Assembly (NCBI GenBank): GCA_039545295.1 | Contig: BCIK01000010.1 | Span: 248,001 to 312,000, forward strand | Length of the DNA stretch: 64,000 nucleotides | Reading direction: 5' to 3' | From: Udeniomyces pyricola | Taxonomy: Eukaryota > Basidiomycota > Tremellomycetes > Cystofilobasidiales > Mrakiaceae | Shown here: in pieces, positions 48,443 through 60,411 of the stretch | Numbering within the stretch: the first letter of the stretch is position 1 | Layout of the letters: each line of letters opens with the position of its first letter | The notes under the pieces: model-generated | The model's database searches: none | Told to the model about the DNA's origin: nothing | The model's input: the letters and a program-made list of their open reading frames with translations, nothing else | Program-made: the position numbers and the translations under genes

Positions 48443-51400
48443 AGGAAGCAAAGAAGATGATTGAAGGACGGTGATCAAGCGAGGATAGTTTGATATATAC
48501 TGTTGGGACAAGTCAAGGGGACTACTATGTATGCGGTGATGGGTCGTTTCTTTTTGGTCTCTTACATGACGATATGATCTTGAGATTAATACCAATATCG
48601 GCGAGAATGATGGTTCGAATGTCTTGTGAAATATATCAAGCTAACAGAAGACAAACACGCAGACACGTACATCAAACGAAACAAACACATCAAACACAGC
48701 AAAACAATACAGCATGATCGATGATCGACGATCCAGCATGATCGATACACGCAAAACCATCATGTCCAACCGAGATCTTCGCTCGATCGGCTCGATCAAG
48801 AAAAGTCAGCATGCGTAAACCAAATCTACCAAGGAAGAACCATCGCAACGTGCCTGATATTAACCATGCGTAAAAAAAAAAACATTAAATTGAGTCCGCC
48901 CCGCTCGAGTGCATGTTGCTCACAGCCGCTTGATACAAACAAGGCCCGCTCGTCGAGCGGACCGGTTCATCCGATGATCACTTCGATCGTTTTTTCCTGG
49001 TATGTCACGCCCGTTACCCAATCGCTGATTCACTTCCGATTCGTTCTTCTATGTTCTTTCGCTTACATATATGGTATATTCATGAATCCTAGATCTTTGT
49101 ATCTTTGTATCTGACTTTGCAACTTGGACGGCAAGATATCTAGGTCGTCAATACGTACGTACCACTACTGAATCAGGACATCATAGATGTGCAGACGTGG
49201 CTGCAGAGGCAATCCTCATAGTATTGTACATATATAAAAGTGATCGAAGGATGCGAAGATTTTGATCTGAGCTGATCGAGTCTCTTCGGCCTGCACTACA
49301 TGTAGCATTAACACCGTACCGTACCCCTGTACGTGCCACGTGCACGTTGTGTTAGCATGTTAGCAGCTTGCTCTTGATCAGAAGAAGTTTCCAAGCTGTC
49401 GACGAGCAGGAGTCAGGCTAAAACAAGCGCTAAGTACCGCACACACCCACGACTTTGACGAAAACGTGCTAAGTTATAGTGAGACGACGGCACGCTCCGT
49501 CACGGTGTCACTGCAGATGGCAACGGTCGACGGTGCGCGGGCTTGACGGCCATGGTTAGTTACTCGCTCTTATCCATCTTGTATATTTGTAACTAAACCC
49601 TCCATACACGGGAGTTGGACGTTGAACGTTGAAGTGACTATATGCAACATGATCCATACATGTAGTCGACTGCTCTGTCCTTCCGTGCATCGTGCTTGAT
49701 GAACTTCGGGTATCGATACCGACCGCAGCCGCCGCGGTGTGCAGCAACTCACCGCCGGCGTGATTATAGGTGTCAATAGCTTTTTTTTGCATCACGTTCA
49801 GCTTCTGCTTGGCTTCAAAGATTCAAGCTTCAGTTTCGAAGAAAAGCTGCACATGAATGCAATATGTATGGACAAGCTGTATGCTGTAGCTTTTTGTGTT
49901 ATATATATATCTATCGAGATTGAACATCCCGATCCCTCAGCTTTCTCGTTCTGAAAACGGCGATGCTAAAGTTTGATTTCCCGCCACTAGATATATGCAT
50001 TGAATCAACTTAAACTGAAATCTATCCACTATGAGCAACAGTCATTATATATCATATGTCATCCACTGATATAGTGTGATCACCAACTAGTCAAGTACAA
50101 GGTTCGGGATGAATCATTGCTTCTTTGTGACTGATGATCTTGCATGCCACCGAGACTGTAAGCAACCCGAGCTCCAAGCGAACTGCTATATACTTATCCG
50201 AGCCTCGATGTGCGACAAAGATGGTTGACCGGCCGGACGGACAAATATCGACTCGACAGCTGTCCGACGTCCGGCCCACGTAGTAGCTGTAAGCTAGATG
50301 GAGACGCGTCGGCGGGGCGAAGGTCTCAAGGAACAAAGGGAGGAAGGGCGCAGCAAGAATCAATCCTCCGACCATCGCAAATCCGTTTGAGCCTGTCCGG
50401 GCTAAGTTCAGGAAGGCCGAGAGGCGCCGCCGCCGCCCATGATAAACATTGAATTATGATGCATGATATATGATGCCTAACCCACGTCCCACGCCGGCTT
50501 GCCAGATCCGTCGGATGATCGGCCAATGATATGATCGGCTACTGTAGATTCAAAGCGAGCATGTCACGAGCTGGACGCGCTGGACTACTGAATATCGAGC
50601 TACTGTGGTTATACTGACCCTCTGACGGGTCGATGCTGGGGAAAAAGAATAAAGAGAGAAGCCGTGTCGAAGACGAGATGGGATTAATGCATGCTGTTTC
50701 TAGCGCGCAAATCAATCAATCGCGGATCGGATCAACAGAGAAAACTCAGGGCAAGTCAAAAGTCAGTCAGCTGGTTGCAGGACATGCCAGTCAGTCGATT
50801 TCGTCCGGACAGCCGACCGGTATCGATCGACCGTGCGCAGCGTCTTTCGACTTTGTCCCATTCTTCGTTTGAGCATCACTTCGACCGCCATTAACCATTC
50901 TCTGCCTCCTCTGGTCTTGCCTTGTCTCTCTCACTAGCTCTTTCTCCCGAGACAGATACCCGAGCCTCCCCACGTTCATCACCATCGTTCCCCTCTGCTC
51001 ATCTACAGCGAACAAGGCGGCTTGCCCCTGCTCATTCAATCCGTCCATTCGACCCAGCTAGCCTGCCCTTCAGCAACGCTCCTCCTGCACGCACGCCTGC
51101 CCGCCTCTCTCCCTCGCCGTTCAGTCGCAGCACCTCGCCGCACCAAGCGAGCCTTTTTCCTCCACAATCAACACCCATACTTTACGCATTCTTCCTGCCC
51201 TCTGACCTCTGAGCCGTCACATCATCTACCCAGTCGATTCACCCTCTGCACGACGGAGCACAGCTCCTCCTCCCGTACCGAGAACATTCGAATCGCCAAC
51301 ACCCGACTCTCTTTGGCCTTCTACCTCCCCTTCCTTCTCTTTGTTTCATCAACTTTCCACTCGGTCGCTTCCTCAACACCTCCCTTGATCTAGTCCAACT

Positions 51401-51629
51401 CCATTGATCTGTCGCACCCCTTCTTCAAACAATCCGACTCCAAGACCATTGATTCCCTCTCATTCACATACATCCCCGTTTTAATCTTCTTTCCCTGCCA
51501 ACCTTCCTCCCGCGTCACCGCCGAAAAACGCAACAGGATCACCTCTTGACTCTGTACCCCAGACGCTTCCCCGCATCGGTTCCCCTCGTTTGCCCCGATC
51601 TCTCTTTTGCCCGGACATCCGCCAGCATC
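48443..51629. other. 3.2-kb gene-poor region between FAR11 and the zinc-finger gene
   Basis: This is the longest stretch without a recognised gene. 48443-48890 probably includes the FAR11 3' UTR and a 13-bp direct repeat CAGCATGATCGAT at 48710-48722 and 48734-48746. 48900-50600 is mixed sequence with AT-rich blocks (49060-49260, 49900-50070) and a CACGTG core near 49340. Scattered ORFs of 60 to 95 codons have no coding character. 50880-51629 is strongly pyrimidine-rich and C-rich, fitting a long promoter plus 5' leader for the gene at 51630. I found no tRNA A/B box pair, transposon end or rRNA-like segment. Confidence 0.5.
50900..51629 (+). promoter_or_regulatory. long CT-rich leader/promoter of the zinc-finger gene
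   Basis: About 730 bases of C/T-rich plus-strand sequence directly precede the ATG at 51630. Short upstream ATGs are nearly absent here (candidates at 51546 and 51572 were not convincing), which fits a long scanning leader. The promoter and leader assignment rests on composition and position. Confidence 0.35.
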
Positions 51630-54600
51630 ATGCCCAACCCAACATCATCATCTCCTCAGCTTGGCATTCTTGACAATGCCAGCGTAGGGAATGGTCCGGT
51701 CGGCTTCTCACTGCCCTCAATTGGCTCTCTGTTCGAAGTCGCAGACAAAGAAGGTGCGTTTTCTTCCCGCTTGCGTTTTCGTTCACTTTCTCTGCTTCTT
51801 CTTTTCCTTTTCCTTTTCGTTTTCTTGCTCTGGTGTCTCTTGCTTGCAATCTTCTCTCCTGTGCGCATTGGAAGGCATTCACCGATGTATCGATTGTCAA
51901 ACGTCATTTGGCTATCGGCCTGTTCTCCCAATGCGCTTGGTGGTTCGGACGGTCCCGACATCTTGGCTTACCGTCCCGAGCTAGCGGCGCATGTGCCCTC
52001 TCTCTTTTCGGCAAGTACGGACGAGCTACCACAGGGATGTTGGTCATTCCACTTCATCCTGCCGATATCAACATTCGGTGAGACGAATGTAAATGACGCT
52101 GTAGGATTGGCGTCGTCTCCACTGTCACAGCCCCGGCCCAAAGGAGCCGAATCCTATTCTATCCCATAATCATCATGATCTACCGATCTACCGATCTCCA
52201 TGGGTTAAATTACGAGGAAGGACGCGACGGGGTTGGGCGCGAGCGATCGTCACTCGGTCTGCAGTGCGACGCCCATCGGCGTTCGGCTTGGTTCCGACTT
52301 CTCTTCTTTTCTCTCGCTCCTGGGAGATACGCTCAACTCATGGGCGCAAGTGACGGTGACCTCCGAGCCTCATCGTCATCGACGTGACCGACAAGTCGAT
52401 GAAATTCGAAACACACGAGGACAACCCAGAGATGAGGGTCATGGATTTATGGCTATATTGTTGTCAAGTATTGGCGCCGCCTCTCGGCAGCCGAAGCGAG
52501 CTTCGGCGAAGCCCGTTGGGCGTCGTCAAGTCGTCGCTCCACTTGGTGACGCCTGGAGCGCCGACTTGACGACGTGTCTTAATAGCCTCCTTTCCCTACT
52601 TACTCACCACCTGCGCGAGGGATGGCTGCGGCCACGTTCAAAGCGGAGCGTGTCCAATGTAGAAGGCAGAGTTGATTGTCGGGCTCCAAAGCGTGACGAG
52701 TCTGCTCGATGTCGGTAACTCGAGCAGCGTGTATGCCATTGAATCACCTTGCAGCCCCTTGGAGCTTGGTGTTGCGTGGCTATAAATTCACACAGACCAG
52801 CCTTTGGCGCTCGGGCTCCTCTCTGCGATTTCCAATTCGCGTGTTTATGCTCCCTCTCAAAGTTCAATTTCGGCTGCGTCTGCCAAGCACAGTTCCTTTT
52901 GACTTCTCCCAACGCAACCGTTGCCTGCTTCCAGTTCGATGGTGCTAACATGGCTCTGCCCTTGTTTCTACGTCTTCTTCCTCTGCTACTTTAACTCATC
53001 ATCCCATGTTCATTTATCCGCCCTTAACGACCTCGATGGTTACTACTCTACGTTTCGACCATTGAATTATCGCCAACGGAACAGGTCTCTCGACCAAGCA
53101 CTACCCCTTTCCCTCTGGCGTATCACCTTCAGGTCCGCCGTTCGCCCAGGCTCCTCCCCCACCTATGTCGAGTCAACACCGAACGTCCAACTCTTCCATT
53201 TCTTCCACAAACTCATACTCCTCGGACGAACCTCCCCTGTATCTGCCTGCATCGGCCGATTCATCCGGTCGATCGACGCGGATCAACTCGCTATCATCCC
53301 TCGATACGCGCTCGTCCGTTTCCTCTATCCCCTTCGTACGCACGCCTCCCCCAGGAAGTGACCTGCCTCACCGAAGACTAAGCATTCGAAGCGAAACCAC
53401 CAAATGTGTAGATGAAGAAGCTGCTCTGGCCGTTGGCGGCCTTAGTCAGCAGCAACATCGCCATGTTCGAAAGGAGAGCGACGGTTCCTCGCACAGCAAT
53501 ACCCCGGCTTGGCTTCCAAGACGCCTGAGCGAGCTCGAAGATGCCTCATCAGCGAGTAACAGCAGCTATCGGAGCTCACATGCGAGGCAAGGCAGCAATG
53601 CATCGTCGTCGGGCGGTGGAAGCAGCCTTTTTGCGTATGGGTCAGACCAGCCGACGCTTCCTTCCCTTCGTTCGCTGTCTCTTTCGACAACACCGACGCC
53701 ATCTTACCCGACGGCCGCTATACGTTCTCGTCCTTCGTCGTCGAGCTCCAATACCGGTTTCGTCTCCTCACTTCCCTCCGGCGCTCCCATCGCTCCTCCT
53801 CGTTCCGTGGCCCCAGACTTGCCCGATAGCGGCTTCCCGACCTCGTTCTCGACAGGGGCATTCCCTCCGACGGCTTCACGACCGTCGAGTCCAACTCGGC
53901 CGTTCAGCGCCCCTTGGAATGGTCTTTCTCGAGCGGGAGCTTCGGGCTGGGGCGTCGATGCTGCCACTGAGAGCACGATGTCTCAAGAGGGTGGGAGTGT
54001 AGGCCCGGGTTTACTGAGGGAGCGTCAAGTATATCAACCCCTGTACGAAATTGATCCGCTCGACAGAAGATCGAGCGACGGCGATGAGCAGCTACTATCC
54101 CGCATGGGGGGTCCTGGAGCCGTTAGAGGTATTGGACGAGAGCGGGAAAGCTTCGGGGATAGTTCATCTGGCTACCACCCTTATGCATCCAATGCTCGAC
54201 ATTTGTCTATTTCTTCAGGTTCTGGCCCTCCTGCTATCCCACTTTCTCGTCGCTCCGAGACAGATTGGGCTTACGCTTCACCCGCATCGTCCTCCACTCC
54301 ATCACTGCAACCTCCGCATCGTCGACTTTCGCTCCCTGCCTCACACCAAGCCCATCAGAACCGACAACTCACCCTCGAGTCCAATGTGCCCGTCTCGACG
54401 ACGACGAACCTCCTCGGATCGCAGCAGCCTTTCCTCCGCTCTAGTCAAGACCAGCTCCCCACGTTGCCACCTATCCTCCCCTCTGCAGCCTTTAAGCCCA
54501 TGCCTCCTCATACGTACACTTTGCCCGGTTTCCCGTCCTCGACGAGTCTAATCCCTCCCCCGTCCTTTGCCTCGCGTGTCATCGTGCCGACGCCAACGGA

Positions 54601-55506
54601 CGAGAACCCCTTCTCCCATCAATATCCTCAATCGGGTTATGCATTCCAGACGGCAACCTTCCCGCCATCGTCTGCCACATACGTTGCTACATCAACCAGC
54701 TACTTTGACTCTGCCGCACCTCAGACAGCCGTTGATCTTGCTGCTCGACCCTCCTCTCCGCGATCTAACGTCTCGACTTCGACCTCCTTCAACAAGGTTC
54801 GAAGGCTGTCTTCATCCTCGGGACTCAAGCAGAAAGCCGTCGATAGGACCCACGCCACCGGTCTCAGCGGGAATGGCCCGACAGCTACCGCAGCGGCGAT
54901 CGCAACCGTTTCAAGCGCAATGACTGCTGGCTCGTCGTCTAGCTCTGGCTTGGGCGTTGCAGGTGGGACCCTCAAGAACGGTAACTCGTACGCATGCGAG
55001 TACTGTGATAAGAAGTTTAACCGGCCGTCATCACTGAGAGTGAGTAGTGCTTTGAGCGGTTTCATATCTGACGCCATCAGATCAGCTCTCGCTGACGCCC
55101 ATTTCTTTGGGGTTGCCGCTCCAATCTCCTCAGATCCACACGTACTCCCATACGGGTGAAAAGCCGTTCGCGTGCGAAGAACCACAATGCGGTCGTCGAT
55201 TCTCTGTCCAGTCGAACCTCAAGTACGTCCTTGTTCTGTCAACTCTGACTTTTACTCTTTGTTCCGATTCCTTACTGATCCAGACTATTCTCCATGTTCT
55301 CACCACCCTTTCAATCTGACATTAGACGTCACTCTCGAATCCACTCGCTCCCGATAGGAAATGGCACGATCAACAGCCTGACCGCCGAAATCCCTGCCTC
55401 TGGCCATTCCACTGTACCCCCAGGAGCATTCACCAACGGCAAAGAAGACGATGACGATGATGAAGGAGAAGTAGATGGGGACAGGGATATGGACGAGGAT
55501 GTATAG
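51630..55506 (+). CDS. C2H2 zinc-finger transcription factor
   Basis: Exons 51630-51753, 53085-55039, 55134-55222 and 55326-55506 join in phase to give 782 aa. Two tandem C2H2 fingers lie near residues 675-730. The first is [20 protein letters not shown], closing with YSH. A TGEKPF linker follows. The second starts [20 protein letters not shown] and closes with RIH. The [10 protein letters not shown] and [10 protein letters not shown] signature is common in fungal factors. The upstream 670 residues are S/P/T-rich and disordered, as expected for an activation region. The C-terminus ends in an acidic D/E-rich stretch. The first intron, 1331 nt, is far longer than any other in the window. Exon 1 (41 codons) joins exon 2 in phase, but it could instead be a separate leader ORF with translation starting at ATG 53165. 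Target genes are unknown. Confidence 0.85.
51754..53084 (+). other. outsize first intron of the zinc-finger gene
   Basis: A GTGCGT donor follows codon 41 and a CGGAACAG acceptor restores frame at 53085. The segment is GC-rich from 52200 to 52700, unlike the AT/T-rich introns elsewhere. It holds a 161-codon ORF (52233-52718) of basic, low-quality composition and two adjacent hairpins at 52490-52574. A second promoter for a shorter isoform starting at ATG 53165 is possible. Confidence 0.55.
52490..52574. repeat. two adjacent perfect or near-perfect inverted repeats
   Basis: The first is an 8-bp perfect stem (GCCGAAGC at 52490-52497 and GCTTCGGC at 52500-52507) with a 2-base spacer. The second is a 20-bp stem with one mismatch. 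Its arms are 52521-52533 with 52562-52574 (13 bp) and 52535-52541 with 52554-52560 (7 bp), the mismatch is 52534/52561, and the loop is 12 bases at 52542-52553. Both were checked base by base. They lie inside the 1.33-kb intron. Confidence 0.85.
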
Positions 55507-56629
55507 GTACAGGGAAGATGCTCGATTTACTTTACGGATTGCTTTGCACTCAATCAACTTTAACTCTACTTCCCCACCCCCCTTCCTTGAATTTACACAT
55601 CCTGTAGGTTGCTTCTCGTAAAGGCCTTTACTCTCCTCCGATCCCTCGCCCTATCCCATAAATATACTCGTGTCTTCGACAGTTGCTCATGTCTCCTTTC
55701 GTTTTTTCCTGCTTCTTTCTTTTGGACTTTGTTTCTCGACATCCTGTCCGCAGTTTTCGTCGGCTCACGCTGTTCTCCTTATTCAAGTCCATATCATCAT
55801 CTCTCTCTTTCCCCTGAGAATTCCTCTTGCCTCTGTCATTGTAGCGTTGTGTCTCTGCTTCTCTCTTCCTGTTTCTTTTTCTATTTTCTTTCCTTTCCTT
55901 TAATCTCTTCTTTGCTTCTTCTCTTAGTTCTGTTTGGGTGTGTTTTACCTTCCGACCGACTCTGGTTCTTCTTCACCTGTAGCGCTAGCCCTTCTCTTCC
56001 TTACGCCTCCTGCTCTCCTACTCCTCGATTCTTTCTGATCCGGCCGACGTGTCATATCATATATGTTCATGAGCCCGCACTCAATCGGTATGAGGAAAGT
56101 TGAATACTAGCGCGCTTTTGATGTTCAACATGGACTCTACTGCATCCCACGTCACACAATAGAGCTGTGGTCGTCGTATTTATACGTAGTGATCCATGAC
56201 TGACGCAAACTGACGGACGTTGATCATTGATGACGTGTATCATCATCTGGTCATGACCAATCCTGTAATCTGAGCATTCGTCACGCGTCACGTTCGACTG
56301 CTGCCGACGTCCAGGGCGATCGAGTGTGCCGGTTGAAACGGGCGGCGACGCGTTCTCACCTCCTCATCAGTCCCTGCTTTCTTCCTCCTTCGCTTCACCG
56401 CTTACCTTTGACACTGTCCTCACCACCCAAAATCCCTTCATCCATCCCCTTCTTTACCAATCAAGTGCGTCAAACATCTATATCGCTCGCCCTGCTCACT
56501 ATCTACTTTGGTCGACGCTCAATCTCATCTCACGCGTTTGGCTACTTTCTCTTTCCTTTCTCGCTCCGTACGCCCGATCTGTCCGCCTTCAACGCATCCG
56601 GCCCGACCTTGCGCACTTCAGAAACATCA
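55507..56629. other. intergenic region between the zinc-finger gene and SYP1
   Basis: 55507-56050 is T/C-rich with long ctttcttt words and is likely 3' UTR. 56050-56320 is AT-richer with several gatcatg and gacgt words. 56320-56629 is C/T-rich leader running to the SYP1 ATG at 56630. Open frames here (up to 192 codons) are low-complexity by-products. Confidence 0.5.
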
Positions 56630-59600
56630 TGGCCGAGCCAGGTCAACTCTCCAGTACTGCGTATGAGAACGCTTTCGTTGTAGGTCGCTTCTCTGGAAAC
56701 CATCTCGCGTCCGGATGGGGATCACTCTTGCGGTATCCCTCGCTTGAACTGGTTACATTGTCACCTCTACGCATCCACTTACACTCGGTTACCCTTGACG
56801 TTTCATCTCCTCATCACACCACACCATATCTGACGTCCCAATTCTCCTTCGATAGAACGCGCCCAACCCCAGACAAGCCCATGGATTGTTATCTCAACGT
56901 CTGACCGCCGCTGCCAAACTCAACGACCATCTTGCCGACGTCTTCAAAGAGCGGGCCCAAATCGAGCAGACCTACATTGCCGCTCTGCAAAAACTTCACG
57001 CCAAGCGAGGGATGCAGGATGGGGGTGTTGGGCAAGCGTTTGGGGGAAGGGCAGGGGAGGAATTGGGTGGTTTGAAGGGCGTATGGGAAAAGGTCTGGGG
57101 GGAAGTTCACTCGGTCAGTCGCGTCTCTCTCGCTCTTACGTAATCTCAGCCTTTCAGGAATACAGGTCGGAGTCGAGGTCGTCATCATGGTTGTCTCGCA
57201 TTCATCTCTGTAGCCACTTTACAGCCGAGATGTTGATCGAGTATTGAACTTTCCCTACCCCTCGATCGGCCGCGAATCCGCCGTGACGCGTTTAGACCGC
57301 TCAACTCCACACGAGCCTGGCGAGGAAGATGACCGAGGAGGTCGAAGCCCCTCTCAGAAGGATGGATTCCAAGGGCAGGTGGGCCGAGCTCAGCGTGGTA
57401 AGTCTTGACTCTTGAAGTGTTTGAGGCGGATAGGAGATGTGACATCTACTGAGGGGCTCGGAATGAGATGGACGTGTTGCTGATCATTGGAACCTTCGGT
57501 CGCTACCAATCGTCCTTGGTACAGTTTGATTCGAACATCGAGAGGACCTTGAAAAACCTTGACAGTTGCCAATCTCGCTTCACCAAGGTACCTCTTCTTC
57601 TCCGCTGTTGGTCTTTTCCGGTGGTGCTGTAGCCATCTTCTGGCTATATCTGACTCAAATCCTCGCCCAATATATCTGGCCTCTCTTCCCGAATCTTCTT
57701 ATAGGCCCAGAAAAAAGTTGAATCCTCTCGCAAGGAAAAGACCCTCGCCGAGCTAACAGAATCTCAAAATGCCCTTGCCGATGCTCAGCAAGGTTGGCTC
57801 ATCGAATCGCCCCAAGTCCTTTCGCTCTACCAACAAATCGATGAGCATCGACTCGCGGAAATCAAGGAAATATTCACCAAGTGGGAGACGAGCCGAAGTG
57901 ACGCGGCGAGGATGGAGATGGAGGGCAGCGAGGCCGTCATGATGGCGATCCTCAATTGGGATACGATGGAGGACCTCCAAGACTTCTTGGTCCGCAAGGG
58001 TGTCGCAGGTGGAGGAAGCAGTCTGGGAGCTCCGAGGATGGTACCCATGGCGAGGAGCGAGACGGGCAACAGCTCTCAGAGGGAGAACGGTGGCGGAAGT
58101 CGCATGGTATCAGGTGCGAGCATGATGAGTCGCGCGACGAGTGAGTTACCGCTGTTCTTTGATCTTAGAGTCATAGAGGGCATCCCACATGAGCTTCTTG
58201 ATTCAAAATAAGAGGGCTGGCGATACGTGTCGCTCTGTCATCGTTGATCTGTCCTAATACTTTGCCTATTTCATTTCAGCCGTTCGACGCCAAAACTCGG
58301 TCCTCAACTCCCCCTCCAAGAACATGGCCAACAACCACTCGAACTCTGACTTTGGAGCAAGTAACAACAACAACAGCAGCAGTGGAGGATCCGGTCTGGG
58401 TGCCCTCAAGTCTGTCTTTGGCAAAAAGAACCGAGACCGAGCTGGGTCGGTCGCAACGAACGGCTCCGGTCCCGGACGTCCGTCCCCGAGTGGAGGAGAG
58501 TCATACAACGATGGCGGCTTTTCTACCAACAGTCGCGGCATGGCTGGAACGGGTAGTGCAGGTGGCGGATTCGACACGTTGGGCGATGGACCGGATGATG
58601 ATGACCTAACTCCGGCCGGAGCTTACCGTGGGGATGAGAATGGATCGAGAAGGAGAAATGAAGACCTGTCATCGGTTAGAGATAACGCTAGGGTACGTCA
58701 TGCGACCATGCTACTTGTTTCTATCCTTTGCGGCGAACGATGGGACTAACCGGTGTTGTCCCGATGTATCTTTGTCCATGCGTTACCTGTCAACTTTCGG
58801 GCCTCCTCTTGCGTGTATCAGCGCGATGCTCCCCAGTCCTCCGGCCTCGTCGATGAAGAAGGCTATTCCATCCCTCCTCCCGATCATGACAAAAACCCTT
58901 GGGAGCAACCCGCGTCAGCGGCCAACCTCATGGATGAAGACGACGGAGGTAACCCTCCCTTTACAGCCGAACCCAGCTCGACGCTTGCAAACCTCAAGCT
59001 TGCCTCGGCGCCGATTCAAGAGTCGGAAGAAGAACGGCGAGCCGCGCTCGCAAAGGTCCAATCTACGCTGCTCGCTCCAAGCATCGCCGCGCCTCAGAGA
59101 CGAGGAACCGTCGCGAGAGGCAGAAGAGACGTCAGGAACACGACATTTGGACTTCAAGGCGTCCCGGATGACATGCCGCTCGGCCAGGCAATGGCTATGG
59201 GCGCCTTTGGGGGAGGATCTGGCTCGGGCTCTGCCCAAGCGGGTAGCGTCAACTCCCGGTCTGAAGGGTCCATGATCGAAGAGCTCTCCCCATCAACAAC
59301 GACGGGCTCGCCGTTTGCCTCGTCCCACGTGCCCGAAGGTCTGATGATTCCGTCGACCTCGGCGTTTGGTTCTCCAACGTTGACGACGTCCCCAACAGCG
59401 TTTGCGAGCCCCAACAATCCTTTTGGCTCGGCTATCGCCAACTCTCCCGTTGTCCTTTCGCCTACGACCAACCAAGGCCCTCAACCTCCTTCCCCTTCTT
59501 CATCGGCTTTCGTCACCTCCCAACCTTCACCATCTGGCCTTCAGCTCACCATCTTGGAGACCTGCAACGTCGTCTCGCGAACAGGCATGATTGTCAAATG

Positions 59601-60411
59601 CATGATTGCCGGGGAGATTGCTTTGTCCCTTCCCCTCAGTCAGCCGACGGTTCCCTTCTCCAACGACGCCGATCTTCACATTCGAATCGACGCTTTCGAG
59701 CAACTCGAGAAAGTCGCGCCGAACCCGCAGTTTGTTCGACCCTTCACCTCTTCCTCTTCCTCATCATCGACCTCCCGACCGGGAGAATACCTCCTCAATC
59801 TTGCCGCTCTCGGGGCCATTGGAGCGAACGTGCATCGAGCGGTGTTGTTCAAGTACCAACTCCACATCAGTGAAGGCAAAGCCTCGACGCTTGTACCTAT
59901 CAATGTCGTCCCCCAATGGAAATGTGAAGACGAAGCAACCAAACTCCTCATTACCTACTCTCCCAACCCAACCTCGCGGCTCTTTACGCCGTCAGAAGGA
60001 AGTGAAACGACTTCGCCATTCGAGGAACCTTTGGCCGGACCGACGATTGAAGAGATCCACTTCGCCGTACCCATCAGTTCGCCTTCGGGAATCACCAAAC
60101 CTCAATCCAAGCCTTTCCCGGGAACGTATGACGCCGCGCTCAAGACGATGACTTACCCGGCCGAATCTCTCACCTTTTCTTCCGGCTCATCATCTGGCTC
60201 TGAGAAGAAGATCGTCGCGAGGATGTCGGTCGTCGAGCCGAGCGTGCCCAGTCCGATCCAGGCTAAGTGGGTTGTTCGAGGTGGGTTGTGTTCTGGGTTG
60301 GGCCTCAGTTCGGCCGTGAGGAAGACGAGGGGAGGAGAAGAGGAAGAGGAGGATTGGAAAGTTGAGGTCGTAGGCAAGAGTTTGCAGAGTGGTAAGTTCT
60401 TCGTCGAGTAG
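56630..60411 (+). CDS. SYP1: muniscin endocytic adaptor, Syp1/FCHO type (F-BAR plus mu-homology domain)
   Basis: Exons 56630-56680, 56856-57113, 57296-57397, 57525-57587, 57705-58140, 58280-58692 and 58822-60411 join in phase to give 970 aa. The N-terminal F-BAR domain (to about residue 265) contains AHGLLSQRLTAAAKLNDHLA, DVFKERAQIEQTYIAALQKL, ARKMTEEVEAPLRRM and the helix VLSLYQQIDEHRLAEIKEIF. A disordered S/G/N/P-rich linker of roughly 400 residues follows. The C-terminal mu-homology domain spans about 680-970 (LQLTILETCNVVSRTGMIVK, EYLLNLAALGAIGANVHRAV, VVPQWKCEDEATKLLITYSP, VVGKSLQSGKFFVE at the end). Syp1/FCHO proteins arrive first at clathrin-coated pits and bind Ede1/Eps15 and cargo. 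Yeast Syp1 also regulates septins and cell polarity. The second exon start (AAC at 56856) was chosen because it keeps phase 0 and the F-BAR alignment. Confidence 0.93.

Noticed and set aside
48443..51629. Search for transposon ends, tRNA genes or rRNA in the largest gene gap.
   Set aside because: No terminal inverted repeats, target-site duplications, reverse-transcriptase or transposase motifs, or tRNA box pairs were seen.
52233..52718. 161-codon ORF in the large intron as an independent gene.
   Set aside because: Composition is arginine- and serine-rich without order, the start has no leader, and it spans the hairpins. It looks like a GC-rich by-product.
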